A stretch of DNA of 64,000 bases from Aggregatibacter segnis (GTDB taxonomy: Bacteria; Pseudomonadota; Gammaproteobacteria; Enterobacterales; Pasteurellaceae), in the NCBI RefSeq assembly GCF_003130075.1, contig NZ_NRCW01000007.1:31235-95234 (forward strand), given 5' to 3'. This document shows positions 56,855-64,000 of the stretch, in pieces (position 1 is the first letter of the stretch; every line of letters begins with the position of its first letter). Both the position numbers and the translations under genes were made by a program. A model generated the notes under the pieces. It was not told the origin of the DNA. It saw nothing but the letters and a program-made list of their open reading frames with translations, and ran no database searches.

Positions 56855-57265
56855 TTAGAATCTCCAGTCGGTTAAGAAGGTAATGATGCTAACGATAATT
56901 GAATCCAAGCCCCAAAGAATTAAAGACACAAATACGGTCACACCAACAACGATAAAAGTTGTTTGCGTTGCTTCCGGACGGCTTGGCCAAACAATTCGAC
57001 GTAATTCAGTACGGGCATCTTGAAAGAAACCAAGGGCTTTTCTCCCTTGATTGGTCGTCGCTGCCCCCCCTAAAGAAATCAACAACAACACGATAACCGC
57101 GACAACGCGAATCGGGGTGGAATATTGATCTTGGAAATAGATATTACCAAATGCACTCGCCGCAATGATTGCAACGGTTAACAACCATAAAAAAATGTTT
57201 AATCCTTTAGACTTTTCAACGGAAGCCTCAGATTCATTTTTCTTTTTCTCAATCTCTAATGCCAT
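56855..57265 (-). CDS. secE: protein translocase subunit SecE
   Basis: 136 residues with three membrane segments as in E. coli (about 22-42, 48-66, 100-125) and the conserved cytoplasmic helix ending in [15 protein letters not shown]. Essential part of SecYEG. No tuf gene or tRNAs precede it here, unlike E. coli; the island begins instead. Confidence 0.96.
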   Translation of the reverse strand: MALEIEKKKNESEASVEKSKGLNIFLWLLTVAIIAASAFGNIYFQDQYSTPIRVVAVIVLLLISLGGAATTNQGRKALGFFQDARTELRRIVWPSRPEATQTTFIVVGVTVFVSLILWGLDSIIVSIITFLTDWRF

Positions 57266-57451
57266 AAAAATTTATCCATTATGTAACTTTAAAAAATAGG
57301 GATCCTTTTTCGAACGCAGGATTATAGCAGCTAATTTTCCAGTTTCACAATTAAAAATTGTGCATTTATACAAGTGCGGTCGTTTTTCAGCGTGTTTTCG
57401 GTATTATGTAGCAGTTGCACAAAGACCAAAATTTAAACAAAACTGCACAAA

Positions 57452-57484
57452 AATGCCCTTATTTCGATAAGGGCATTGTTTTTA
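57452..57484 (-). terminator. terminator after the orphan 160-residue gene
   Basis: Perfect arms AATGCCCTTAT (57452-57462) and ATAAGGGCATT (57467-57477), loop TTCG. A tail of T-rich sequence is present on both sides. Confidence 0.92.
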
Positions 57485-57522
57485 CTATAAGTGTATTTTA
57501 CAGAATTCTGCTCATTTTTCCA

Positions 57523-58005
57523 TTACTCGCTTTTCGGTTTTCTTCTAAACAATTTTTCACGTTGCTTCTCTAATAGCATTTGTTCCATTATCGTAGGATA
57601 GGCTTGCTCGCAAAGTGTAATATATTCGGGTTGGGTAAGGTGTTCCCTAATTTTAGTCGGGCAACGTAGATAGATTTTATCTTCTGCAAAACTACTAATA
57701 ATAGAAAGCATCTGATAAGGTTTTCCATCTTCAGTTTCATAGACTTCATCGGTAAATTGCATTTCAAATATTGCCACGACTACCTGATTATTGGCGATTT
57801 CATAGGCTCCGTAAAATATCAGTGGATTACGGGGTAAAGTGCTGACTTCTTTCGCAAGGTCTCGCAAATTGTGATAGAACAAAAGATAAGCATCATCTTT
57901 TACGTTTGAATACATCTGAGCCAGTTCTCGCATAAAAGTTTTGAATGTTTCATAGTCCATCTTTTTTAAATCCACGTTAAGTGGCGTGTGTGTCATGGTT
58001 TCCAT
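57523..58005 (-). CDS. hypothetical protein next to IS1595-type transposase
   Basis: 160 residues, not recognised. It begins METMTHTPLNVDLKKMDYETF with an AAGGA site six bases before the ATG, has no signal peptide or membrane segment, an acidic middle (EVYETEDGKPYQ) and a basic tail (KQREKLFRRKPKSE). It starts 28 bases after the original stop of the transposase frame and has its own terminator. It could be an IS passenger gene or a host gene at the insertion site. Confidence 0.7.
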   Translation of the reverse strand: METMTHTPLNVDLKKMDYETFKTFMRELAQMYSNVKDDAYLLFYHNLRDLAKEVSTLPRNPLIFYGAYEIANNQVVVAIFEMQFTDEVYETEDGKPYQMLSIISSFAEDKIYLRCPTKIREHLTQPEYITLCEQAYPTIMEQMLLEKQREKLFRRKPKSE

Positions 58006-58033
58006 TATTGTTCCTTGTGTTGCTTTAAATTGT

Positions 58034-59122
58034 TTAGGCTACGGCTAAATATTGGTTATCGTTTGAGGCTTCCAAACATAAACTTTCCAATCCGAATTTT
58101 GCCGCAGGTTTCTTATTTCCCTGCCAGTAGCCAGTTAAATCTCGTGAAGGTCTGGCTTTCAAACAGCGTTTTAGTACATTGTCGAATTTGTCTTTATCTG
58201 ACTGGTAACGAAAATCCTCACGCTATGCAGTTTCATTCGCATAGTGCATCATGTAATTATTTCCCATCTTATGATACACACCCATAATCATTCTTCTAAA
58301 TCTTGCAAAGAAGGATTCAGCTAGGTTATTGGTGGTGCCGTCAATCGAACAATACTCTTGTGAATGATTTACGCGACATAAGTCATAGTGAAATGCCAAG
58401 CCATCATAAGCAGGATTTTCATCAGCACAAATTGTAGATTTTGGTGCGACTAAGCGATGTGTTAAAGCAAGTATATCATCAGCATTTTCCTCTTTAACTA
58501 ACGCAACAAGTGTGCGGTCGGCTCCTTTTATTATTTCCTGATTTGCAGCTTGTTGACGGAAAACCATAACGCAGGATTTATCTTTACGTTGGTGACATCT
58601 CTTACGTCTATCAATTCGTTTATGTTTAAAATTTTTTGGGCGAAGGTAGTTATTCACATAACAACCATCAATATGAATAATGCCTGTGAGTGGCGTGTAA
58701 TCTTGCGTTTTTTCAACTGCTTCACGAAATTTATGTAGTAATGCCCATGACGTTTTATATTGCACACCAATATGACGAGATAAGTTAAGCGCAGAAATCC
58801 CTTTACTATTGATAGTGAAATAATAAACCGATAACAGTAGCTTTTTTAGGGAAAGTTTAGTGTGCTGAAAAATCGTACCACTTTTTACAGAAAAACGATG
58901 TTGGCAATGTTTGCACTGCCATTGCTTACGAGAAGAAATAAAATAGGCTTTATGCTCAATCTGGCAACGAGGACATTGAACAGTATGAAAACAATGAGAA
59001 TTTCCCCAACGAGCATTTTTCAGAAAGATAAGGGCTTCACTATCAGATAAATCATAGATCGCAGAGATAGATAAATTGCGATAGGCAGAAAGTAATTGTG
59101 GTGGCGTTTGCTTCTTTTTCAT
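58034..59122 (-). pseudogene. IS1595-family transposase interrupted by an amber codon
   Basis: The frame is open for 299 codons from 59122, stops at TAG (58223-58225), then continues in the same frame for 63 more codons (REDFRYQSDKDK...) to a TAA at 58034. In IS1595 transposases the context is YANExAWRED, so TAG replaces the Trp TGG: a single G-to-A change. N-terminal zinc ribbon CPRCQ ... CKHC, catalytic Asp in HIDGCYV, Asp in CADENPAYDG, and TNNLAESFF are intact. Terminal inverted repeats were not found by eye. Confidence 0.88.
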
Positions 59123-59215
59123 TTATTTGTTCAACATTCATAATTAGCTCCTGACTTATTGCTTTATGCCCAATAAGTCGCGTTTCTCTTGTTAAATTGG
59201 TTGAACAAATTAAAT

Positions 59216-59246
59216 ATAAAAAAAAGCAAACGAGAAGATTTGCTTA
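59216..59246 (-). terminator. minus-strand terminator
   Basis: AAGCAAA (59224-59230) and TTTGCTT (59239-59245), eight-base loop, followed on the minus strand by T8. It would end transcripts coming from the restriction-modification genes. Confidence 0.65.
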
Positions 59247-59350
59247 AAAGTGGGAATATTCTAGTTCAAAATTTACTTAGTTTGCAATAAAAAGATGCCC
59301 TTTAAAGCTCTTATCGACTATAACAGCAAGAATATTGATTAATTAAGGTT

Positions 59351-59527
59351 ATGAGCCATGTGAATTTCCTTGTGTTGCAAGGTGTTAGCCAAACGCTGGA
59401 AATGAGAAATCGCCCACTTAAAAATCTTAAGTCAGCTCAAAGCGTTTGGGTTTTGAATACCTATGAACACTACAAGGAAATCATGCTAGAAATCAATAAA
59501 CCGAAAGGCATAATGCTTGCCAGTTAG
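59351..59527 (+). CDS. short ORF of unknown status
   Basis: 58 codons (starts MSHVNFLVLQGVSQTLEMRN) with AAGG before the ATG. After the TAG the same frame stays open for about 28 further codons, so it may be the remnant of a longer gene. No homologue recognised. It runs against the HEPN gene. Confidence 0.3.
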   Translation: MSHVNFLVLQGVSQTLEMRNRPLKNLKSAQSVWVLNTYEHYKEIMLEINKPKGIMLAS

Positions 59528-59613
59528 CCGAGTAATTGGCTTAGTGATTTACTGGGGCTTACTAAAAGTATTGAGCAAGACTATTATAAATGTATTCACA
59601 CAACAATCTTATA

Positions 59614-60408
59614 TTAAAGTCCAATAACTAATTGTCTCATTACTCTATACGCTGCTTCGTAAACTTTATTTGTATCTTTATCAGGGGCAATTTCCCCGTG
59701 AAATAAAGCATTCCTTAAATTATAAATTATTTCTAAAGTAGCTTTATAAATTAAATCTTCATTATCAACAAACTGATATTCTCCAATCTTTAAATAAGGT
59801 TCAGATTTTGTTAATAATGAAATCTTTTTTCTTGGATTAGCTTCTTCAAAAATTCCATTGATCTTACGTTTCTGAGAATCACTTAAAGATTTAAATCTTT
59901 TGTCACGATTAAAATGCGCTAAATCATACTCGTTGTGAGTGTAGCATAATAAAGTTTTACTTGAACTTGAATTTTTCACTGTGACAGTGACTCTTTTTAT
60001 ACCAACTCTTTCTAATTCAATATGAACGTAATATGAAATATTTCTATTAGAATAGTTTTGTGTTAAATTGCTTTTATCTAGCTCTACCATAAATTCTTCA
60101 AAATATAGTCTATCTCCGCCATATACTATATGGTTATTTAATAAACAATAATGGAAGTGGGCGAGATTATTTTTAAAGTACGAGCTATCTTCATTATTTC
60201 CATTTAGTAAACTTAAAAATCTCTTCCTAAATAAGCATTGTGGAGATGATTTTATTTCATTAATGGCTTCTCTATCTGTTTTTAAGTTAGGATAAGAATT
60301 TTTATACCAAGCATTAAATGAAATCCAACTTTTAACAAAATATGTGAAGTAATCTATATCAGATAATGACTTCCATTTTTCTATATTATCAGTGTACATT
60401 GCAGTCAT
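59614..60408 (-). CDS. HEPN-domain protein linked to restriction-modification locus
   Basis: 264 residues. The C-terminal helix carries Arg232-Asn-Ala-Leu-Phe-His237, the RxxxxH catalytic motif of HEPN RNases, in LRNALFHGEI. The N-terminal SWISFNAWYK segment is also common in proteins of this group. The gene overlaps the 3' end of hsdS by 20 bases in another frame and follows an AAAGGA site, so it is the last gene of the RM transcript. HEPN proteins often cut RNA in toxin or abortive-infection systems; that role here is inferred. Confidence 0.75.
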   Translation of the reverse strand: MTAMYTDNIEKWKSLSDIDYFTYFVKSWISFNAWYKNSYPNLKTDREAINEIKSSPQCLFRKRFLSLLNGNNEDSSYFKNNLAHFHYCLLNNHIVYGGDRLYFEEFMVELDKSNLTQNYSNRNISYYVHIELERVGIKRVTVTVKNSSSSKTLLCYTHNEYDLAHFNRDKRFKSLSDSQKRKINGIFEEANPRKKISLLTKSEPYLKIGEYQFVDNEDLIYKATLEIIYNLRNALFHGEIAPDKDTNKVYEAAYRVMRQLVIGL

Positions 60409-61819
60409 TAGTTTGTTTTCCTTTTATAAAATCTAAAGCTGATTCTTGATCTTTTTCAATTGCTAACTCAACAGCTTTCTTAGCTTTTTCTAACAATCCT
60501 TTACTCTTAATACGTAAGTAATTAGATTGTCGGATTAAATCGGCGATTTGGGTTTGAATTTTCTCTTCTACATTTGGAATAACAATTTGTTTAATATCGT
60601 TTGCAGAAATATTTGTTTGAACGCCACCAGTTCCCATACGCTCTAATTGATATTTTCCGATAATCGAATTAATGATGAGCGGCAATACCTCGACATTAAT
60701 ATTTTGAGGAGAGATTCGCATGATTCTTTGATTTACTACCGCATTTACACCTTTAGGCACTTTACAAGAGTTTCCAATAGTACCGGACATTGATATTAGT
60801 ATGTCATTTTCATTTGCAACATCTTTAGGACTTAAACTAATATCTCCTTGTGGAATCAACATAGCATTAGATATATCTAATGTGCCATTCCCGATATTAT
60901 TAATTCGGATTAAAGGGATTCCCGTTTCTGTATATGTCTCACTTTTGTAAGCAAAACCAGTTGAAAAATCTTTAATAAAATAATCTAAGGTATTATATCC
61001 TTTAGGATAGCTCTTGATTTTATCTATCAATTTTTCATACTTTTCCTGATAAAACTCTGCATCCAGCCTACCCGATGTACCGAAACTGTTGGAAAAGGAT
61101 TTGATATTGAACTTTTGTAATGGCGGGTTGAAGTCTTTTAAACCTAAATGCTCTAAAAGCAGGTTTTGGGCTTGCTCGTAAACTATTTTTGATTGACGTA
61201 ATTTTTGATGAGCCAATTCACATTGCCCTTGAATACTTTCATGAAATTCATCATCAAAAACAGGTATCAACATCTCATTTATCTTGTACACAAATAAACT
61301 TAGCTGAACATTTCCTGTTGATTCTCGCAGAGATTGAAATCGTCCATATTTTGAATTTAAAAATGTAGAAAGATAATAAGCAGGGATATTTTCTTTTATA
61401 CGGATAATTCCAACATGACGATCCGAATTTGCTGGTAATTGTTCTTGTTGAACAACCGCTGTATTTCCAATCGTTCCAACTGTTGAAATAATGACATCAT
61501 TTAGCCTTAATGCCGTTTTAGGATTTTCTTTATGCTGTTTAGTCGAAATATACGCATTTCCAGATAAATCAAAATAATTATCTTTTGGCGATTTAGCTGA
61601 AATCAAATTGATTTCACTGTTTTCACAAAAATCGATTGAACTGTGAATCCCATCTGTAACACTCGCAATCTCTGAAATACGCTTATACTTCCACTTTTTG
61701 ATTTGACTCAATAGCTGAATATTTTCTTTCTTAAAAAATTCAGCATCTAATCTTAATTTGTTATGTTCAAAAATTAATTCGGAAAATTTAACAACTTGAA
61801 TCTCCAGCCCCCCCAACAA
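60389..61819 (-). CDS. hsdS: type I-like restriction specificity subunit HsdS
   Basis: 476 residues from a TTG at 61819. Two target-recognition domains (about 35-200 and 255-440) are each introduced by a repeated helix motif, LRLDAEFFKKE and GRLDAEFYQEKYE, and each ends with coiled-coil spacer segments. It would set the DNA target of the methyltransferase. The start is unusual: no ATG or ribosome site, and a G7 tract (61808-61814) at codons 2-4. With G8 an ATG at 61839 would be in frame. The frame is also open upstream to 61882 inside the methyltransferase gene. Confidence 0.9.
   Translation of the reverse strand: MLGGLEIQVVKFSELIFEHNKLRLDAEFFKKENIQLLSQIKKWKYKRISEIASVTDGIHSSIDFCENSEINLISAKSPKDNYFDLSGNAYISTKQHKENPKTALRLNDVIISTVGTIGNTAVVQQEQLPANSDRHVGIIRIKENIPAYYLSTFLNSKYGRFQSLRESTGNVQLSLFVYKINEMLIPVFDDEFHESIQGQCELAHQKLRQSKIVYEQAQNLLLEHLGLKDFNPPLQKFNIKSFSNSFGTSGRLDAEFYQEKYEKLIDKIKSYPKGYNTLDYFIKDFSTGFAYKSETYTETGIPLIRINNIGNGTLDISNAMLIPQGDISLSPKDVANENDILISMSGTIGNSCKVPKGVNAVVNQRIMRISPQNINVEVLPLIINSIIGKYQLERMGTGGVQTNISANDIKQIVIPNVEEKIQTQIADLIRQSNYLRIKSKGLLEKAKKAVELAIEKDQESALDFIKGKQTNDCNVH
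61808..61814 (-). repeat. G7 homopolymer tract at the hsdS start
   Basis: Seven consecutive C on the plus strand (G on the coding strand). Tract length changes the frame: G7 joins hsdS only to TTG codons, G8 joins it to the ATG at 61837-61839, ten bases after the upstream stop codon. Confidence 0.85.
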
Positions 61820-61848
61820 CCGCTGATATTTCGTGGCATCAAAGGGGC

Positions 61849-63870
61849 TTAGGGCTTTCCCACAAAAGACAATTTTTCTTTTTTAGCAAATTCTAAAAAG
61901 GCTTCAGCTATCCCATCTTGAGTTTTGCCATCGTGGTTAAACAGGTCGTGCTTAACGATTAAATGCCCGTGACTATCCAGCACGGGTGAACCATCTTCAT
62001 TACGGACAAAGATTTTATCGCCGCTGTTGTCTTTACTCGGTTCTTGCATGGTAGCAAAGAAAATTGGATAGTCCTCCACTTTTGGACAAAGAGTGTCATG
62101 CCATTTTTGTACGAATAAAACGCTGGTTTTGGTGCCAGTATGTGGTTTAAATACGTTCCCATGCAAACCAACTACTGCAAGGATACGACAACGTTCTGCA
62201 ATAAATTCGCGAATGGCTTTGTCAGAGCTGTTATTGAAACGTCCTTGCGGTAATACTATCGCCATGCGTCCGCCGTCTTTTAAAAAGTCCAAATTGCGTT
62301 CGATAAAAAGAATATCGCGTCCGACTTTAGTTTGCGCTTTGCCGTTCGGTTTCTTGCCTAATTCATATTTGCTTAAAATTTGGCTTTCTTTAATATCTCC
62401 TGCAAATGGTGGGTTTGCCATTACAATATCAAATTGAAAATCTCTATTACTTTCCTTACTCGTACGGAGTTTTTTTATGTTTACCCAACCTTTATTATAA
62501 GTTTCTACCCATTCTGTATCACTAACAATTCCTTTTTTCTCATTACCTGTTTTTTCATCCCATCTTTCCCAGTCTAAAGTATTCAAATGAAGAACATTTG
62601 TTTGTCCATCACCTGCAATAAGATTTAATGTTCTTGCAACTCGAACAACTTTCTCATCAAAATCTATTGCAAAAACTTTATTCGTTACATATTTTATACA
62701 ATCACTAGGTTTTTCTTCACTGGTAAATAAATGACTCTTATTTAATCTTTGCTCTTTTAGAATTTTTTCCCATACATGAAAAATTGTATGTACAGGGAAT
62801 CCACAGCTACCTGCCGCAGTATCAATAATACTTTCATATTTTGTCGGATTAAGCATTCTTACACACATATCAATAACGTAACGAGGTGTGAAATATTGAC
62901 CTTTTTCACCTTTGCTTGATTTACTAATTAGATATTCAAAGGCTTCATCTACTACATCTAAATTAGAATTGAATAACTTAACATCTTGAAGAGATGATAC
63001 ACAAACAGATAAATGTGATGGTGTAAGTTGGATTTTTGCATCTTCAGAAAATACTCCGCGCCATTTTTCTTTTGCCTCATCAAATAAAGACTGGATTTTG
63101 TTTTTTAATTCATTTTCTGTATCACCATTATTTCTGAATTCTAGATATCTATTTTTATCTCTTCCGCTTTCCATTTCATCATAAAGTTTTGTAAAGATGA
63201 GTTTAAATACTTCCTCAAATACATCTACCCCAGCATTAGCTAGAACCTCATCTTCCATTTCAAGAATAAGATCTTTTAATGATTTTCTCTCATTGACTAA
63301 TTTATCACGTTTAATTAGATCACTTATTGTGTAGCGCTCGTTTAATATATCTGAAAGTTTTTCATTTACATTAGGGATATTAGGTATATCTTCAAAATAG
63401 TTAGGATCTTTGCGGTGATAAAATGAAATTGACTCACCATTTGTCCAAACTCCCATCGGTGAACCAGTAGCGTTGCAATAAGATTTTAATTGTTCTTTAC
63501 CATCTTTTAAATTTGGTTTTTTTAATTCAACGATAATATAAGCTGAACCTATATTATCTTTATCTTGAATAATAATATCCGCACGCTTTTCTTCTCTACC
63601 AAAATTAACAATGCTTTCTACATTAATTCTATCTATTGGATATTGGTATTTATTAATGAGAGTAGATAAATAAAGCTGTCTAACAATTTCCTCTGGAGTA
63701 AGCTTAATTTCTTTTTTGCGTATAAGACAAGGAACAAAATAGACTGTTTTACCTTTTTGCTCCTTAGAGGTGATTTTTGATTCTAACTCTTCGAGCTGAC
63801 CTTGCGTAAATTGAGTTAGTTTATATTGGCTATCTTTAAGGATTGTTTCTAATTTAATAGCATTAGTCAT
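61849..63870 (-). CDS. hsdM: N6-adenine DNA methyltransferase with N-terminal HsdR-like nuclease domain
   Basis: 673 residues with the ATG at 63868-63870, seven bases after GGGAGG. The N-terminal domain (about 50-165) is HSDR_N-like with Asp98 and Glu115-Leu-Lys117, a PD-(D/E)xK site. The C-terminal methyltransferase (about 290-640) has motif I DTAAGSCGF and motif IV NPPF. No helicase domain is present or seen nearby, so this resembles fused restriction-methylation subunits of the BcgI type acting with a separate HsdS, rather than a type I enzyme. AT-rich relative to the chromosome. Confidence 0.88.
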   Translation of the reverse strand: MTNAIKLETILKDSQYKLTQFTQGQLEELESKITSKEQKGKTVYFVPCLIRKKEIKLTPEEIVRQLYLSTLINKYQYPIDRINVESIVNFGREEKRADIIIQDKDNIGSAYIIVELKKPNLKDGKEQLKSYCNATGSPMGVWTNGESISFYHRKDPNYFEDIPNIPNVNEKLSDILNERYTISDLIKRDKLVNERKSLKDLILEMEDEVLANAGVDVFEEVFKLIFTKLYDEMESGRDKNRYLEFRNNGDTENELKNKIQSLFDEAKEKWRGVFSEDAKIQLTPSHLSVCVSSLQDVKLFNSNLDVVDEAFEYLISKSSKGEKGQYFTPRYVIDMCVRMLNPTKYESIIDTAAGSCGFPVHTIFHVWEKILKEQRLNKSHLFTSEEKPSDCIKYVTNKVFAIDFDEKVVRVARTLNLIAGDGQTNVLHLNTLDWERWDEKTGNEKKGIVSDTEWVETYNKGWVNIKKLRTSKESNRDFQFDIVMANPPFAGDIKESQILSKYELGKKPNGKAQTKVGRDILFIERNLDFLKDGGRMAIVLPQGRFNNSSDKAIREFIAERCRILAVVGLHGNVFKPHTGTKTSVLFVQKWHDTLCPKVEDYPIFFATMQEPSKDNSGDKIFVRNEDGSPVLDSHGHLIVKHDLFNHDGKTQDGIAEAFLEFAKKEKLSFVGKP

Positions 63871-63924
63871 TAGCAACCTCCCAAAACAAATTTGCAAGGT
63901 TGGGATTTATAAAAGAAGCTATAT

Positions 63925-64000
63925 GTAGGCTTGTAGGCTTGTAGGCTTGTAGGCTTGTAGGCTTGTAGGCTTGTAGGCTTGTAGGCTTGTAGGCTTGTAG
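63925..64000. repeat. octanucleotide tandem repeat (GTAGGCTT)n upstream of the methyltransferase
   Basis: At least 9.5 perfect copies of an 8-base unit, cut by the window end. The near edge is 54 bases before the methyltransferase ATG. On the minus strand the repeat (CTACAAGC) has no stop codon in any frame and would encode LQAYKPTS repeats; on that strand the methyltransferase frame meets a TAA before it, so it is not an N-terminal extension. TATAAA-like -10 candidates lie between the repeat and the gene. Confidence 0.95.

Larger units (their letters stand above)
59123..59613. other. non-coding gap between the transposase and the HEPN gene
   Basis: 491 AT-rich bases. They hold a terminator-like hairpin (59224-59245), one short plus-strand ORF (59351-59527), and a 13-base sequence TTCCTTGTGTTGC (59366-59378) that also occurs at 58011-58023 on the other side of the transposase. 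On the minus strand the latter is a ribosome-site-like context before a short ATG reading MAHNLN, possibly the broken start of a lost gene. No intact gene is supported. Confidence 0.5.

Noticed and set aside
57266..57522. tRNA genes upstream of secE
   Set aside because: No cloverleaf or T-loop sequence is visible; the gap holds an uptake signal and one terminator.
63925..64000. CRISPR array
   Set aside because: The units are 8 bases long and contiguous, with no spacers; this is a simple tandem repeat.

Overview
The window looks like a chromosomal segment of a Pasteurellaceae bacterium, most probably Aggregatibacter or a close Haemophilus relative. The nine-base DNA uptake signal AAGTGCGGT (or its complement) occurs throughout, often as inverted pairs that form terminators. 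Gene neighbourhoods (comF-nfuA, yejM-yejL-yejK-bamE-cpxR, csrA-alaS, secE-nusG-rplKAJL-rpoBC) match that family. The genus is inference; the family is well supported.

Layout. 1-1815: end of a HAD hydrolase gene, comF behind a candidate competence (CRP-S) site, and nfuA. 1829-11933: the complete histidine operon on the minus strand (promoter, HHHH leader peptide, attenuator, hisG-D-C-B-H-A-F-IE). It is interrupted by three foreign, AT-rich genes for nucleic-acid enzymes: an HNH nuclease, a Y1 (HUH) REP-type transposase and a DUF2726 nuclease-like membrane protein. 11977-27000: brnQ, pyrG, a TPP riboswitch with a lone thiE, eno, ruvX-yqgE-rsmE, metJ, csrA-manB-galU, alaS, uspA, mazG. 27000-41900: a cytosine-deaminase-like amidohydrolase behind a coupled leader ORF and terminator, the pbgA-yejL / yejK-bamE-cpxR pair of divergent units, gltS, a yiiM-ychJ-yihY-dtd operon, an HerA-like ATPase, a methyltransferase, glmS with a DeoR regulator. 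42000-57300: hupA, yjaG, hemE, nudC, then rpoC, rpoB, rplL, rplJ, rplA, rplK, nusG and secE with the L10 leader and the rplL-rpoB attenuator. 57500-64000: an accessory island with an orphan gene, an IS1595-type transposase broken by an amber codon, and a restriction-modification locus (fused nuclease-methyltransferase, specificity subunit, HEPN protein).

Most interesting structures. First, the his operon carries five copies of a two-hairpin repeat. One inverted pair flanks the Y1 transposase, one inverted pair without transposase lies between hisC and hisB, and one is solitary before hisH. Arms differ between copies by compensatory changes, so the folded form appears to be under selection. 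This looks like a REP/BIME family with its transposase inside a biosynthetic operon. Second, the restriction-modification locus has two possible slippage switches: an octanucleotide tandem repeat (at least 9.5 copies, running off the window end) upstream of the methyltransferase gene, and a G7 tract at the start of hsdS where G8 would restore an ATG-initiated frame. A HEPN RNase-like gene overlaps the end of hsdS.

Other regulatory signals read directly from sequence: his attenuator, TPP riboswitch, tandem GGA repeats in the csrA leader, tandem met boxes before metJ, and a leader ORF overlapping an intrinsic terminator before the amidohydrolase. No tRNA, rRNA or CRISPR array was seen.
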